From positions 1-19,098 of the forward strand of contig CAJMST010000030.1 in the NCBI GenBank assembly GCA_905216145.1: a stretch of 19,098 nucleotides of DNA, read 5' to 3'. The position numbers were made by a program, and so were the translations under genes. Source of the DNA: an uncultured bacterium. GTDB lineage: Bacteria > Actinomycetota > Coriobacteriia > Coriobacteriales > Coriobacteriaceae. Positions 7,269-15,716 of the stretch are shown here, piece by piece. The notes under the pieces are model-generated. The model ran no database searches and was not told the origin of the DNA. It worked only from the letters and a program-made list of their open reading frames with translations. Within the stretch, counting starts at the first letter, position 1; every line of letters begins with the position of its first letter.

Positions 7269-8595
7269 CCTTTTGCTCCTTCTTCCTAAAGAAGAGTCGA
7301 ATGGGCGTGCCGGCAAAGTCGAAGGTCGAGCGCATGCGGTTCTCCACGTAGCGCTGGTAGGTGTCGTTGACCAGGTCGCTGTGGTTGACGAAGAACGTGA
7401 ACGTCGGCGGGTTGACGCCCGTCTGGGTCACGTAGTGCATGCGCAGGCGGCGCTTGCCGTCCACCACGGTGTGGCCGAACTCACGCAGGTCGGTGAGGAA
7501 CGTGTTGAGGCGCGAGGTGCTGATCTTTTGCGAGCGCGTCTTTTCGGCGGCGTCTACCATTGCCCAGATCTTCTCGACGCTGCGGCCGGTCAGGGCCGAG
7601 ATGCGTAGGTACTGGGCCCAGGGAGCCATAACGCCCAGACGGCGGTCGATGGTCTCCATGCAGGCCTCGCGTTTGCGATCGTCGTCGAGCAGGTCCCACT
7701 TGTTGAGCAGCACCACGATGGCGCAGCCGCGCTCGATGGCCAAACCCATGACCTTCTGGTCCTGCTCGGTAACGCCCACGGAGGCGTCGACGACGAGCAG
7801 CGCCACGTCGGCACGGTCGATGGCGCGCAGGCCGCGGACCATGGAATAGTACTCGATGTTCTCGTACACGGTGCTCTTCTTACGGATACCCGCAGTGTCG
7901 ACCATGCGGTAGTGCTTGCCGTTGCGCTCGACGACCGTGTCGATGGCGTCGCGCGTGGTGCCGGCAATGTTGGACACGATGGAGCGGTCGGCGCCCAGAA
8001 TGCGGTTGAACAGCGATGACTTACCGGCGTTGGGGCGGCCGATGATAGCCACGTTCAGCGCATCGGGGAACTCGTCGGCGATCTCGTCCTCCTCCTCGGG
8101 CAACAGGGCCACGATATCGTCGAGCAGGTCGCCCGTGCCATGACCATGCAGGGCCGAGAGCGGCGTGGGCTCACCGATGCCAAGCGAATAGAACTCCCAG
8201 ATGCTGTCGTTCTCGCGATCGGGGTTGTCGAGCTTGTTCACCAGCAGAAAGACCGGCTTGTCGCAGCGCTTGAGCATGCGAGCGACCGACTCGTCCTCCT
8301 CGGTGACGCCGGTGCGGCCGTCGACCACAAACAGGATGACGGCGGCTTCCTCGGCGGCGGCGAGGGCCTGGTCGCGAATGGACGTGGCAAAGACGTCATC
8401 GCTCTTGAGCGGCTCGATGCCGCCCGTGTCGACGATGGTGAACTCGCGGCCGTTCCAATCGGCCGTGTGGTACGAGCGGTCGCGCGTGACGCCGCGGGAC
8501 TCGTGGACGATGGCGTCCGAGGTCTGGGCCAGGCGGTTAACGAGCGTGGACTTGCCCACGTTGGGGCGTCCGACGACGGCGACGATAGGTTTCAT
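7261..8595 (-). CDS. der: Ribosome biogenesis GTPase Der (EngA)
   Basis: Der is an essential tandem GTPase that helps mature the 50S ribosomal subunit. The 444 residues include the first G domain with GRPNVGKS (9-16), DTGG (57-60) and NKLD (120-123). An acidic linker lies around 165-176, and the second G domain carries GRPNAGKS (187-194), DTAG and NKWD. A C-terminal KH-like domain has the usual basic tail (RLFFRKKEQK). Length is typical. The ATG at 8595 is chosen because AAAGGAG lies six bases before it and homologues start with this MKPIVAVVGRPN motif. The 57 codons upstream are non-homologous read-back into the preceding gene. It lies 10 bases after the DUF512 gene. Confidence 0.97.
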   Translation of the reverse strand: MKPIVAVVGRPNVGKSTLVNRLAQTSDAIVHESRGVTRDRSYHTADWNGREFTIVDTGGIEPLKSDDVFATSIRDQALAAAEEAAVILFVVDGRTGVTEEDESVARMLKRCDKPVFLLVNKLDNPDRENDSIWEFYSLGIGEPTPLSALHGHGTGDLLDDIVALLPEEEDEIADEFPDALNVAIIGRPNAGKSSLFNRILGADRSIVSNIAGTTRDAIDTVVERNGKHYRMVDTAGIRKKSTVYENIEYYSMVRGLRAIDRADVALLVVDASVGVTEQDQKVMGLAIERGCAIVVLLNKWDLLDDDRKREACMETIDRRLGVMAPWAQYLRISALTGRSVEKIWAMVDAAEKTRSQKISTSRLNTFLTDLREFGHTVVDGKRRLRMHYVTQTGVNPPTFTFFVNHSDLVNDTYQRYVENRMRSTFDFAGTPIRLFFRKKEQKDA

Positions 8596-8605
8596 CTGCT
8601 CTCCT

Positions 8606-10048
8606 TTAATGGGTAGGGTCAGTGGAAGTGTTAGAGTCTGCGGGCACAATGCCAAGGATGTGCTCCAGGGTATCGAGCAGCTCATGCGGCATGGTCGACA
8701 CCACATGAACCTCGGCGCCGCGGTGGTTAAGGCTTGCGAGTAAATCGTCACGATGATACTCGTCAAGCGTCATGCCGTCAGCGTTGAACATGAGCTTAGG
8801 CACAAAGAGCATAACCCCCGACAGATCTTGGGGCAGCTGCTCCAGAATGTCACACGCGACGATGAGGCCGCTCACGTCCACGTTGCCGCCAAAGTAGCGG
8901 TTCTTGATGGCTGTGACGGTGCCGCCGAGACCATGCGGCGACTCCACAAAGCGCGCCACGGTGTCGCGCGCGCTGGCGCCGGAGAGGCACAGAAGGCGCT
9001 GGCCGCGGGCGGCGATGGTCTCGCGGACGCGCGCTAGGCGCTTGGCGTCGGCGGCAAGGACGTCGTCCGTCTCGTCCAGATACGACCGGATCATGCCGAT
9101 GCCGTCGTAGTACTGCGGGTAGCCGTCGTAGAAATCGGCCTCGGGCGGCTCAATGCCGGCGTCCAGATAGAACTCATCGCTCATCTGGAAGGTGTGGCGG
9201 CCAAAGCGCTCGTAGGCGCGGTCCTGATAGGGCCGGATCATGGCAATAGTTTCGCGAGCCAGCTCGGGTTTATCGCTGTATGACCAGCTAAAGCGGTTCT
9301 GGTGCTTGGTAAAACCGAGTGGCACGATACCCAGGCTCGTGATTTGCTCGTGCTCCTCGCAGTAGCGCAGGGTCTTTTCGAGCTCCTCGCCGTCGTTCAT
9401 GCCGGGGCAGAGCACGATCTGCGCGTGGATTTCGATGCCCGCAGCCATGATGGCCTCGAGCACGTCCATGCCGCGCTGGGCGTTGCGGCCCATCATGCGG
9501 CGGCGGACGTCGGGGCTCACGGCGTGGACGGACACGTTCATGGGGCTCATGTTGCGTTGGATGACGTTTTGAACGTCCTCGTCGGTGAGGTTCGTGAGCG
9601 TGACGAAGTTGCCCTGCAAAAAGCTCAGGCGGTAGTCGTCATCGCGGATATAGAGCGTGGAACGACCGCCCTTGGGGAGCATCGTCATAAAGCAGAACAC
9701 GCAGGCGTTCACACAGGTACGCATGCCGTCGAAGATGGGGCCGTCGAACTCCAGACCCCAATCCTCTCCGGGAAATCGATCGAGCTCCACGGGGGTGACG
9801 GTGCCATCGCGCGGGTCGAAAACCTCGAGGTCGACCGTGTCGTCGTCTGCCTCCCAGAGCCACACGATCATGTCGGTAAGCTGCTCGCCGTTGACCGTGA
9901 GCACGCGCATGCCCGGCTCGATACCCACATCCCATGCGGGCGATTCGGGACGCACGTTCTTAACGAGCGCGCCCTCACCCGGCTCGGGGTCGCGGCTGCG
10001 CCCGTAATCGGCCACCTCGGCGGCGTATGCGGGTACGGTCTGGTCCAT
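8606..10048 (-). CDS. PDZ-radical SAM DUF512 protein
   Basis: The 480-residue protein has an N-terminal PDZ-like domain (about 27-75, VKNVRPESPAWDVGIEPG). A radical SAM CX3CX2C motif follows, CVNACVFC with C112, C116 and C119. The DUF512 region then runs to the end (YPQYYDGIGMIRSY, GASARDT). The family is widespread in Clostridia and Actinobacteria, commonly next to der, and its reaction is unknown. Its place between ispH and der hints at an Fe-S-dependent housekeeping task. The start MDQTVP is chosen because it lies two bases after the ispH stop, with AAGGAG inside the ispH end. An upstream reading would overlap ispH deeply and is not supported. Confidence 0.92.
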   Translation of the reverse strand: MDQTVPAYAAEVADYGRSRDPEPGEGALVKNVRPESPAWDVGIEPGMRVLTVNGEQLTDMIVWLWEADDDTVDLEVFDPRDGTVTPVELDRFPGEDWGLEFDGPIFDGMRTCVNACVFCFMTMLPKGGRSTLYIRDDDYRLSFLQGNFVTLTNLTDEDVQNVIQRNMSPMNVSVHAVSPDVRRRMMGRNAQRGMDVLEAIMAAGIEIHAQIVLCPGMNDGEELEKTLRYCEEHEQITSLGIVPLGFTKHQNRFSWSYSDKPELARETIAMIRPYQDRAYERFGRHTFQMSDEFYLDAGIEPPEADFYDGYPQYYDGIGMIRSYLDETDDVLAADAKRLARVRETIAARGQRLLCLSGASARDTVARFVESPHGLGGTVTAIKNRYFGGNVDVSGLIVACDILEQLPQDLSGVMLFVPKLMFNADGMTLDEYHRDDLLASLNHRGAEVHVVSTMPHELLDTLEHILGIVPADSNTSTDPTH

Positions 10049-10050
10049 GG

Positions 10051-10950
10051 TTAGCAGCAAAGCTCCTTGATGCGCGTGACGGCGCGCTCGATGTGTTCTT
10101 GCGGGGTGGAGGCTCCGGCGGTGATGCCGATGTGGTGAGCGTCGGTAAACCACGCGGCCTGGAGCTCGGAAGCTTCCTCGATATGATACGTGCGCTCGCA
10201 GGCGTCTGCGCAAATCTGCGCCAGGCGACGGGTGTTGCCCGAGTTCTTGCCGCCCACGACGACCATGCAGTCGCAGCGGTTGGCAAGTGTGGCTGCTGCC
10301 TGTTGACGCTCACTCGTGGCTGCGCAGATGGTGTTGATCACACGCAGCTCCTGCACGCGCGGGGTGATGGCAGACACGACCTCGGCGAGATTCTGTGCGG
10401 TCTGGGTGGTCTGCACAACCAGACCCACCTTGCCCTTGAGCGACAAGGCGTTGGCGTCGGCGGCACAGCTCACGACCTGCGCATCATTGCCGGCGTGGCC
10501 CAGAATACCCTCGACCTCGGGGTGACCAGGCTCGCCTACGACCACCACGCGGTAGCCCTCGCGCACCAGGCGCTCGGCTGCCATATGGACCTTCTTGACG
10601 TAAGGGCAGGTGGCGTCGACGACGTTAAGGCCACGCTCGCGAGCGGCATCGATGACCTGTGGCACCACGCCGTGGGCGCGGATGATCACGGTGCCGGTTG
10701 TGGCGTCGTCCAGGGTTTCGGCTAAGCCTACGCCCGCGTCGGCGAGCTCGCGTACCACGATGGGGTTATGGATGAGCGGACCCAAGGTATGGACCTGAGT
10801 GCTCTCCCCTGCCTGCGGCGCGGCGGCCAGCGCCATGTCGAGCGCACGCTGTACGCCGTAGCAAGTGCCGGCGTGGGCGGCGATCTCGATGGTAGGCGCG
10901 ATTGCCTGGTCGGACGCAGTCGCGGCGGTGTTCGTCACGTTCTCGCTCAT
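10051..10950 (-). CDS. ispH: 4-hydroxy-3-methylbut-2-enyl diphosphate reductase
   Basis: IspH is the last enzyme of the MEP isoprenoid pathway. It uses a 4Fe-4S cluster to make IPP and DMAPP. From ATG at 10950 the protein has 299 residues, with cluster cysteines C30 (AGTCYGVQRA), C115 (DATCPYV) and C209 (TICAATSERQ). Substrate-site residues are in HTLGPLIHNP (H61), RAHG (H93), HPEVEG and TTQ (T181-Q183), plus GGKNSGNTRRL and AGAST. All are intact. An in-frame ATG at 10980 would overlap plsC by 28 bases and adds no conserved residues, so the start two bases after plsC is preferred, although its ribosome site is weak. Confidence 0.97.
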   Translation of the reverse strand: MSENVTNTAATASDQAIAPTIEIAAHAGTCYGVQRALDMALAAAPQAGESTQVHTLGPLIHNPIVVRELADAGVGLAETLDDATTGTVIIRAHGVVPQVIDAARERGLNVVDATCPYVKKVHMAAERLVREGYRVVVVGEPGHPEVEGILGHAGNDAQVVSCAADANALSLKGKVGLVVQTTQTAQNLAEVVSAITPRVQELRVINTICAATSERQQAAATLANRCDCMVVVGGKNSGNTRRLAQICADACERTYHIEEASELQAAWFTDAHHIGITAGASTPQEHIERAVTRIKELCC

Positions 10951-10952
10951 GG

Positions 10953-11681
10953 CTAGAACCTGCCCGGATGCTCGGCGCATAGATCGTCTCGCATGGCGTA
11001 GACGCGGTTCATGGCCTCGGACTCAAACCATTCCAGGCGCTCCGTGCGCTTAAGCCCGGCCGGTGCGTCGGAAAGCGAGACGGCCTTGCCGGCGCGGATC
11101 CAGCACTTCTTGGGACGCATGATCTTTTTGCCCGCGGGCGTGATGTCGGACCAGCCGCAGATGGCGAGCGGGTTCACAGGCGCCTTGCCCATCTGAGCGA
11201 TGAGCGCAAAACCGCCGTGGACCTCAGGCTTGATCTCGCGCGAGCGGATGCGCGTGCCCTCGGGGAAGATCAGAACGTCCTCGCCGCGCTGCAGCGCATG
11301 CTGGGCGGCGCGCAGGCACTTCATATCGGCAGTACCACGCTCCACGGGGATGCCGCCTACGCGGCTAAAGGCCCAGCGCACAATCTTGCTCTTGGCGAAC
11401 TCGGATTTAAAGATGGGACGAATGCGGCGGCCCCCAAAGAACAGCGCGGTCTCCACAGCCAAGAGCTCGGCCATCGAGGTGTGGTTGCAGATGACCACGC
11501 TGCCGCGGCCTTCCTGGCGCTCAAATAGCAGATCGGCATCCTCGACCTTCCAACGCCACATGAGCTTGGAGAAGGCCCAAAGGATGGCCATGACTACGAC
11601 GACGGTGCCGCGGATGAGCGCCGGGAACTCGGCGTAGGGGGCGTTGTAATAGTCCTCGGGCGTCTGCTGAAACAGGCGCAT
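10953..11681 (-). CDS. plsC: 1-acyl-sn-glycerol-3-phosphate acyltransferase (PlsC-like) with HX4E motif
   Basis: The family acylates lysophosphatidic acid to phosphatidic acid at the inner membrane face. The 242 residues have a membrane segment at about 22-42, motif I as NHTSMAE (66-72), a GGIPVERG segment and motif III FPEGTR (139-144). Motif I is HX4E, not the usual HX4D: the codon is GAG, and H67 is kept. The rest is normal, so activity is likely but unproved. Its AGGAGG ribosome site encodes the last two arginines of cmk, and the gap is only three bases. In this operon it would complete the route GpsA-PlsY-PlsC. A different acyl acceptor is possible. Confidence 0.9.
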   Translation of the reverse strand: MRLFQQTPEDYYNAPYAEFPALIRGTVVVVMAILWAFSKLMWRWKVEDADLLFERQEGRGSVVICNHTSMAELLAVETALFFGGRRIRPIFKSEFAKSKIVRWAFSRVGGIPVERGTADMKCLRAAQHALQRGEDVLIFPEGTRIRSREIKPEVHGGFALIAQMGKAPVNPLAICGWSDITPAGKKIMRPKKCWIRAGKAVSLSDAPAGLKRTERLEWFESEAMNRVYAMRDDLCAEHPGRF

Positions 11682-11684
11682 GGG

Positions 11685-12371
11685 CTACCTCCTTTGGTTG
11701 ATAAGGTCCTCGATTATCGAGACGACCTCGTCGATGGTGTGGGCGGTGGAGTCGACGTGCACGGCGTCCTCGGCGGGCACGAGCGGGGCGACCTCGCGGC
11801 TGCTGTCAAGCTTGTCGCGCTGCTTAAGGGCGTCGAGGGTCTCGTCGACCTCGGCCTCGAGCTGCGCTGTGCTGAGCGGCTGGGCGTCGTTTTGGTGACG
11901 CTGCAGCACGCGGCGGCGGGCGCGCTCACGCGGGTCGGCGGTCAGGAAGACCTTGACCTGCGCGTTAGGGAACACGACGGTTCCGATGTCGCGACCCTCG
12001 GCCACGATATCGCGGTCCTCTGCGGCACGGCGCTGGTGGATGAGCATGGCGGCGCGCACGCCCGGATAGGCCGAGACCTTGGACACGTTGGCGTCGACCT
12101 GCGGGGTGCGGATGGCGGCCGAAGCGTCCTGGCCGTCAATGGTCAGGCGCGTGTCCTCGCCGGTGCCGTTGGTAAAGCGGATCTCGATCTGCTCGGCAAG
12201 GGCGTCGATGGCCGCCTCGTCGTCCAGGTCGATGCCGCGGTCGAGCGCAGCGAAGGTGACGGCGCGATACATGGCGCCCGTGTCGAGCTTGTTAAAGCCC
12301 AGCTGGCGGGCAATCTCCTTGGCGATGGTGGACTTGCCGGAACCGGCGGGGCCGTCGATGGCGACGATCAT
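11685..12371 (-). CDS. cmk: (d)CMP kinase
   Basis: The enzyme phosphorylates CMP and dCMP with ATP. The 228 residues start with the P-loop GPAGSGKS (7-14), followed by KLDTGAMYRA (29-38), AEGRDIGTVVFP and RARRR. A CMP-specific insertion lies between. Length is normal. The cmk-plsC-ispH-der order is common in Firmicutes and Actinobacteria. The ATG has AAAGGAAG in front and follows a 66-base spacer after the pseudouridine synthase gene, one of the two larger gaps in the block. Confidence 0.96.
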   Translation of the reverse strand: MIVAIDGPAGSGKSTIAKEIARQLGFNKLDTGAMYRAVTFAALDRGIDLDDEAAIDALAEQIEIRFTNGTGEDTRLTIDGQDASAAIRTPQVDANVSKVSAYPGVRAAMLIHQRRAAEDRDIVAEGRDIGTVVFPNAQVKVFLTADPRERARRRVLQRHQNDAQPLSTAQLEAEVDETLDALKQRDKLDSSREVAPLVPAEDAVHVDSTAHTIDEVVSIIEDLINQRR

Positions 12372-12437
12372 GCAATGCTTCCTTTCGATGATTGACGTGC
12401 TGGTATGGTTCGCGGGCGTTGGGGCGCGGCGGGTTGC

Positions 12438-13409
12438 CTAGCCCGTGTAGCGCTCGCGGTAGGTGTTGCGCTTGGGCGCGGAGCCGTGGCTGCCGTGGTG
12501 ACGCGTGCGGCTGGCGGGGGTTTCCTGGGGCTTGTCACCGCGCATGGCGCTGGCCTGCTTGGGCGGGATGCCGCCGGCCTTAAGGATCTGCACCTCGCGA
12601 TCGGTGAGTTCGCGCCACGAGCCCTTGGCCACGCCCTCGAGCTCCAGGCCGGCAAAGTTGCAGCGGTGCAGACGGATTACCGGATGGTGAATCTTGCTCA
12701 ACATGCGCTTAACCTGATTCTTGCGTCCCTCGCGGATGATGACCTCCACGGCGGTGGTGCCGGGCTTGACGCCTTGCGGAGCCACGGTCTCTGCCTCGCG
12801 CGCGTTGATGACGCGGCAGATTGCCGGCTGGCACAGGCCGTCGTCGAGCTCGATGCCGCGACGTAGCGGGGTAAGATCGCGGTCGGACAGCTGTCCGTCC
12901 ACGAGCGCCTGGTAGGTCTTGTAGACGTGCTTGCTGGGGTGCAGCAGGTCCTGCGACAGGTCGCCGTCGGTGGTAAAGAGTAAAAGGCCCGTGGTGTCGC
13001 GATCCAGGCGGCCCACCGGGAAGAGCCCCGGAAAGCGGTCGCGCGGGACCAGGTCGGCCACGCAAGGGCGCTCCTGCGGGTCGCTCATGGTGGTGAGGTA
13101 GCCGGTCGGCTTGTAGAGCATCAGGTACACGGCACCCTGGTTGAGCTTGACGGGCATACCGTCGACCTCGATATGGTCGCGGTCGACATCGACCTTGGTG
13201 CCCAGTTCGGTCGCGACCTCGCCGTTAACCGTCACGCGGCCGGCTGTCATCAGGTCCTCCGAGCCGCGGCGGCTCGCCACGCCCGCGCGCGCCAAAAAGC
13301 GCTGCAGGCGCATGGTGTGCGGATAGACGGGCTGGGCGTCGGTTGCGGGTACTGCGTTGCCCATGGCGCTTGCGATGCGCGTCTCCTCTGCTTCGTTAGT
13401 CCTCGTCAT
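12438..13409 (-). CDS. rluB: Pseudouridine synthase of the RsuA/RluB family (likely rRNA 23S)
   Basis: The enzyme isomerises a uridine in rRNA to pseudouridine. The 323 residues have an N-terminal S4 RNA-binding domain (about 33-80, MRLQRFLARAGVASRR). The catalytic domain follows, with YKPTGYLTTMSDP (99-111), FPVGRLDRDTTGLLLFT and catalytic D136. A basic tail of about 40 residues (KRNTYRERY) ends it. A B. subtilis/Actinobacteria RluB-type target in 23S rRNA is likely, but RsuA-type cannot be ruled out from sequence alone. The start at 13409 is set by GGAGG six bases upstream, located inside scpB and overlapping its end by 14 bases. ScpAB-RluB adjacency is common. Confidence 0.93.
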   Translation of the reverse strand: MTRTNEAEETRIASAMGNAVPATDAQPVYPHTMRLQRFLARAGVASRRGSEDLMTAGRVTVNGEVATELGTKVDVDRDHIEVDGMPVKLNQGAVYLMLYKPTGYLTTMSDPQERPCVADLVPRDRFPGLFPVGRLDRDTTGLLLFTTDGDLSQDLLHPSKHVYKTYQALVDGQLSDRDLTPLRRGIELDDGLCQPAICRVINAREAETVAPQGVKPGTTAVEVIIREGRKNQVKRMLSKIHHPVIRLHRCNFAGLELEGVAKGSWRELTDREVQILKAGGIPPKQASAMRGDKPQETPASRTRHHGSHGSAPKRNTYRERYTG

Positions 13410-14115
13410 GCATGTCCTCCGAGGTGTCACCGGCGGCCAGCAGCTCCTCGCCATCGGTGTCCTCAACATCGGTATCGATCAGTTCGCGCTCTTCGTCCAG
13501 GTCCTCGGCCTGCTCCTCGAGCGTGGATTGAATGCTGCGGCCACTCAGACGCTCGCGGATAAACTGGCGCGACTGCTCGTCGGGGGCAAACTGTTCTAGA
13601 TCGGGCAGGTCGCGGGTGGAGCGTAGGCCGAACTTTTCCAAGAAGGCGTTGGTCGTGCCGTAGATGATGGCCTGACCGCGCTCGGGGTCGCGGCCGAGCT
13701 CACGCACCAGGCCCTTGTCCACGAGCGACGCAATGACGCCGTCGGAATTGACGCCGCGGATGCCCTTGACCACCTCGCGCGTGACGGGCTGGTGGTAGGC
13801 GATGACGGCAAGGGTCTCGAGCGCCGCCTGCGACAGCTTTTGCGTGTCCCAGCTCAGCACATAGGCCTCGACCACATCGTGGTAGGCGGGGTGTGTAAAC
13901 AGGCGCCAGCCACCGGCGACCTCGCGCAGCTGAAAGCCGCGGTTGGCCTCCTCATACTCAACTTTGAGCTCGGCCAAAAGCGACGCGCACTCGCCCGGAG
14001 CGATATCCAGCGCACCTGCTAGCGCGGGTGCGCTCACGGGGTCGCTCGACACCAGCAGCAGCGCCTCGAGGGCGCCTTTGAGGCTGTTTGCCTCCAGCGT
14101 GGAAAGGGTTGACAT
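13396..14115 (-). CDS. scpB: Segregation and condensation protein B
   Basis: ScpB is the winged-helix (kite) subunit of the SMC-ScpAB condensin-like complex used in chromosome segregation. The 239 residues contain two winged-helix domains, with the family stretches LVSSDPVS and GECASLLAEL at the start. Further on are SQAALETLAVIAYHQPVTR (about 95-113) and IRGVNSDGVIASL, then GLVRELGRDPERGQAIIYGTT. A strongly acidic tail (after about 185) is longer than in many homologues. It follows scpA by 11 bases, with AGGAG as ribosome site. An smc gene is not in the window. Confidence 0.96.
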   Translation of the reverse strand: MSTLSTLEANSLKGALEALLLVSSDPVSAPALAGALDIAPGECASLLAELKVEYEEANRGFQLREVAGGWRLFTHPAYHDVVEAYVLSWDTQKLSQAALETLAVIAYHQPVTREVVKGIRGVNSDGVIASLVDKGLVRELGRDPERGQAIIYGTTNAFLEKFGLRSTRDLPDLEQFAPDEQSRQFIRERLSGRSIQSTLEEQAEDLDEERELIDTDVEDTDGEELLAAGDTSEDMHDED

Positions 14116-14126
14116 GGTTGCGGCTC

Positions 14127-14939
14127 CTATTCGGTGAGCTCGGGGCCCTCGCCGGGCACGTATGCCTCGGCTCCCTCGACTCGGTTGATGCAGATGGTTC
14201 CGAAGATCTCGTCCTGGCTCAGCGTGAGCGAGCCGCGCTTGGCGAGCTCAAGCATGGCCAGGAAGGTGACGACGAGCTGCTCGGTGGTGGCGTCGCCGTC
14301 CAAGAGCTCGCGGAAGGTGCAGGTTTGGTGCGCCATAGTAAAGCGGTCGACCGAGGCCACCGTCAGATCGAGCGGAACGCGATGGGGTGCCACGTGCTCG
14401 GCCTCCAGCAAGAAGGTCTGTCGCTTCCCGTCCAGGTCGGCGCAGATGACGGCGAGGCCGCGCAGGGTAATGCCGGCCAGGTAGTCGGGCATGAGCCCAA
14501 GGAACTCGGGGTCAGGGCCGGCCACGCGCGGATGCATGCGGCTTTCGGCCTGCATGCGGGCACCGAGGGCCGCAGCCGCACCTTTAAACTGCTTGTAGGC
14601 AATCAGGCGCTGGATCAGGACCTCGCGCAGGGCGTCGCCGTCGAGCGTGCTGAGCTCCTCGAGGTCTTCGTCGAACTCGTCATCGTCGTCATCGACTTTG
14701 CGCGGGGCCTCCTGCGGCACCAGAGAGGCGGCCTTGATGTCCAAAAGGGTTGCCGCGACCAGCAAAAAGTCGCTCGCCACGTCCAGGTCCAGTGCCTCGA
14801 TGCGCTCGGCCTCGGCAAGGTACTGCTCGGCCACCTCGCTGATCGAGATGGCGCCGATATCTACTTTTTGGCGGGTTACCAGCTGCAGCAGCAGGTCGAA
14901 CGGTCCGCTGTAGACCTGCGTCGACACGCGATACGACAT
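14127..14939 (-). CDS. scpA: Segregation and condensation protein A
   Basis: ScpA is the kleisin that links the SMC head domains and binds ScpB. The 270 residues open with the family signature YSGPFDLLLQLVTRQKVDI (residues 11-29), then VAEQYL, and SDFLLVAATLLDIKAASLVP (about 57-76). An acidic central loop and a C-terminal winged helix (VTFLAMLELAKRGSLTLSQ) end it. ATG is preceded by AAAGGAGG at ideal distance. An 84-base gap, with a GC hairpin, separates it from the upstream protease gene. This is the largest gap within the block. Confidence 0.96.
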   Translation of the reverse strand: MSYRVSTQVYSGPFDLLLQLVTRQKVDIGAISISEVAEQYLAEAERIEALDLDVASDFLLVAATLLDIKAASLVPQEAPRKVDDDDDEFDEDLEELSTLDGDALREVLIQRLIAYKQFKGAAAALGARMQAESRMHPRVAGPDPEFLGLMPDYLAGITLRGLAVICADLDGKRQTFLLEAEHVAPHRVPLDLTVASVDRFTMAHQTCTFRELLDGDATTEQLVVTFLAMLELAKRGSLTLSQDEIFGTICINRVEGAEAYVPGEGPELTE

Positions 14940-15023
14940 CTTCGACCTCCTTTGACGGCGCCTTCGCGGCGCGGTTTGGGTGCATGTTACGACCGTATTG
15001 CACGGTCGACCTGTAAGTTTACC
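14940..15023 (-). other. Spacer between the protease gene and scpA with two hairpins
   Basis: Minus-strand reading shows a 7-bp stem CGACCGT/ACGGTCG (14990-14996 with 15002-15008) and a second GC-rich hairpin around 14956-14972, then the scpA ribosome site. Neither hairpin has a T tract, so they are not intrinsic terminators. They may stabilise the processed mRNA end or modulate scpA translation. No promoter is clear. Confidence 0.35.
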
Positions 15024-15707
15024 TTAGATGCCGGCGATTGCGAAGTTAAGCAGCTGCTCAGCGAACGGATACACGGTAACGTCGAAATAGCGGCCGATCA
15101 CATCGATGCCGGTCCACATGGGCAGCAGGTACAGCACCAGGATGAGGATAGGCATGGCGTATTGCTGCAGATGATAGTAGTTGGCGAGCGACTTGCCCTT
15201 GAGGAAGGGCACGATGATCGACGAGCCATCGAGCGGCGGAATCGGGATGAGGTTAAAGAACGCGAGCGACAAGTTGACCACGATAAACGTGGCGCCGAAG
15301 TTCATGATCTGTGACGCCAGAGTAAATGACATGCTGGTGTAGAGGCTGCCATAGGTCAGGCGCATGAGGGCGGCAGCAAGACACGAGAGTGCGATGTTCG
15401 ACGCGGGGCCGGCCACGCTCACCAGGACCTCGTAGCGCTTGGGGTGCTTGAGGTTGTTGAGGTAGACGGGCACGGGCTTGGCAAAGGCGAACACCGGGCC
15501 GCCGGCTGCGAGCATGAGCAGCGGCAGGATGATGGTGCCAAACGGGTCGATATGGTTGAGCGGGTTGAGCGAGACGCGTCCGCGCGAACGGGCCGTCTTG
15601 TCGCCGAGCGCCCAGGCTGTGGCGGCGTGCGCGCTTTCGTGGATTACGATGCCAACAATGACGGCGACGGCGCTGGCGAGCAGGTTCATGAGGTAGCTGC
15701 TGGACAT
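15024..15707 (-). CDS. M50 family (site-2 type) membrane metalloprotease
   Basis: The 227-residue polytopic membrane protein carries HESAH (23-27, the HEXXH zinc motif) in the first span. NPLNHIDPFG (48-57) follows, then the third zinc ligand D160 in NLIPIPPLDGS near the middle. These are the hallmarks of the YwhC/Rip3-like S2P subfamily without CBS or PDZ domains. Such proteases cut membrane-embedded substrates, often anti-sigma factors, but no substrate is visible here. It starts nine bases after the small membrane protein gene, with an AGGGA ribosome site. The M50-scpA-scpB-rluB order is frequent in Actinobacteria and Firmicutes. Confidence 0.93.
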   Translation of the reverse strand: MSSSYLMNLLASAVAVIVGIVIHESAHAATAWALGDKTARSRGRVSLNPLNHIDPFGTIILPLLMLAAGGPVFAFAKPVPVYLNNLKHPKRYEVLVSVAGPASNIALSCLAAALMRLTYGSLYTSMSFTLASQIMNFGATFIVVNLSLAFFNLIPIPPLDGSSIIVPFLKGKSLANYYHLQQYAMPILILVLYLLPMWTGIDVIGRYFDVTVYPFAEQLLNFAIAGI

Positions 15708-15716
15708 GTCGATTCC

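Noticed and set aside
8596..8766. 57-codon N-terminal extension of Der
   Set aside because: Overlaps the DUF512 gene. The ATG at 8595 has a perfect ribosome site and matches the family start.
14956..15008. Hairpins before scpA as an intrinsic terminator
   Set aside because: No T tract follows on the minus strand.
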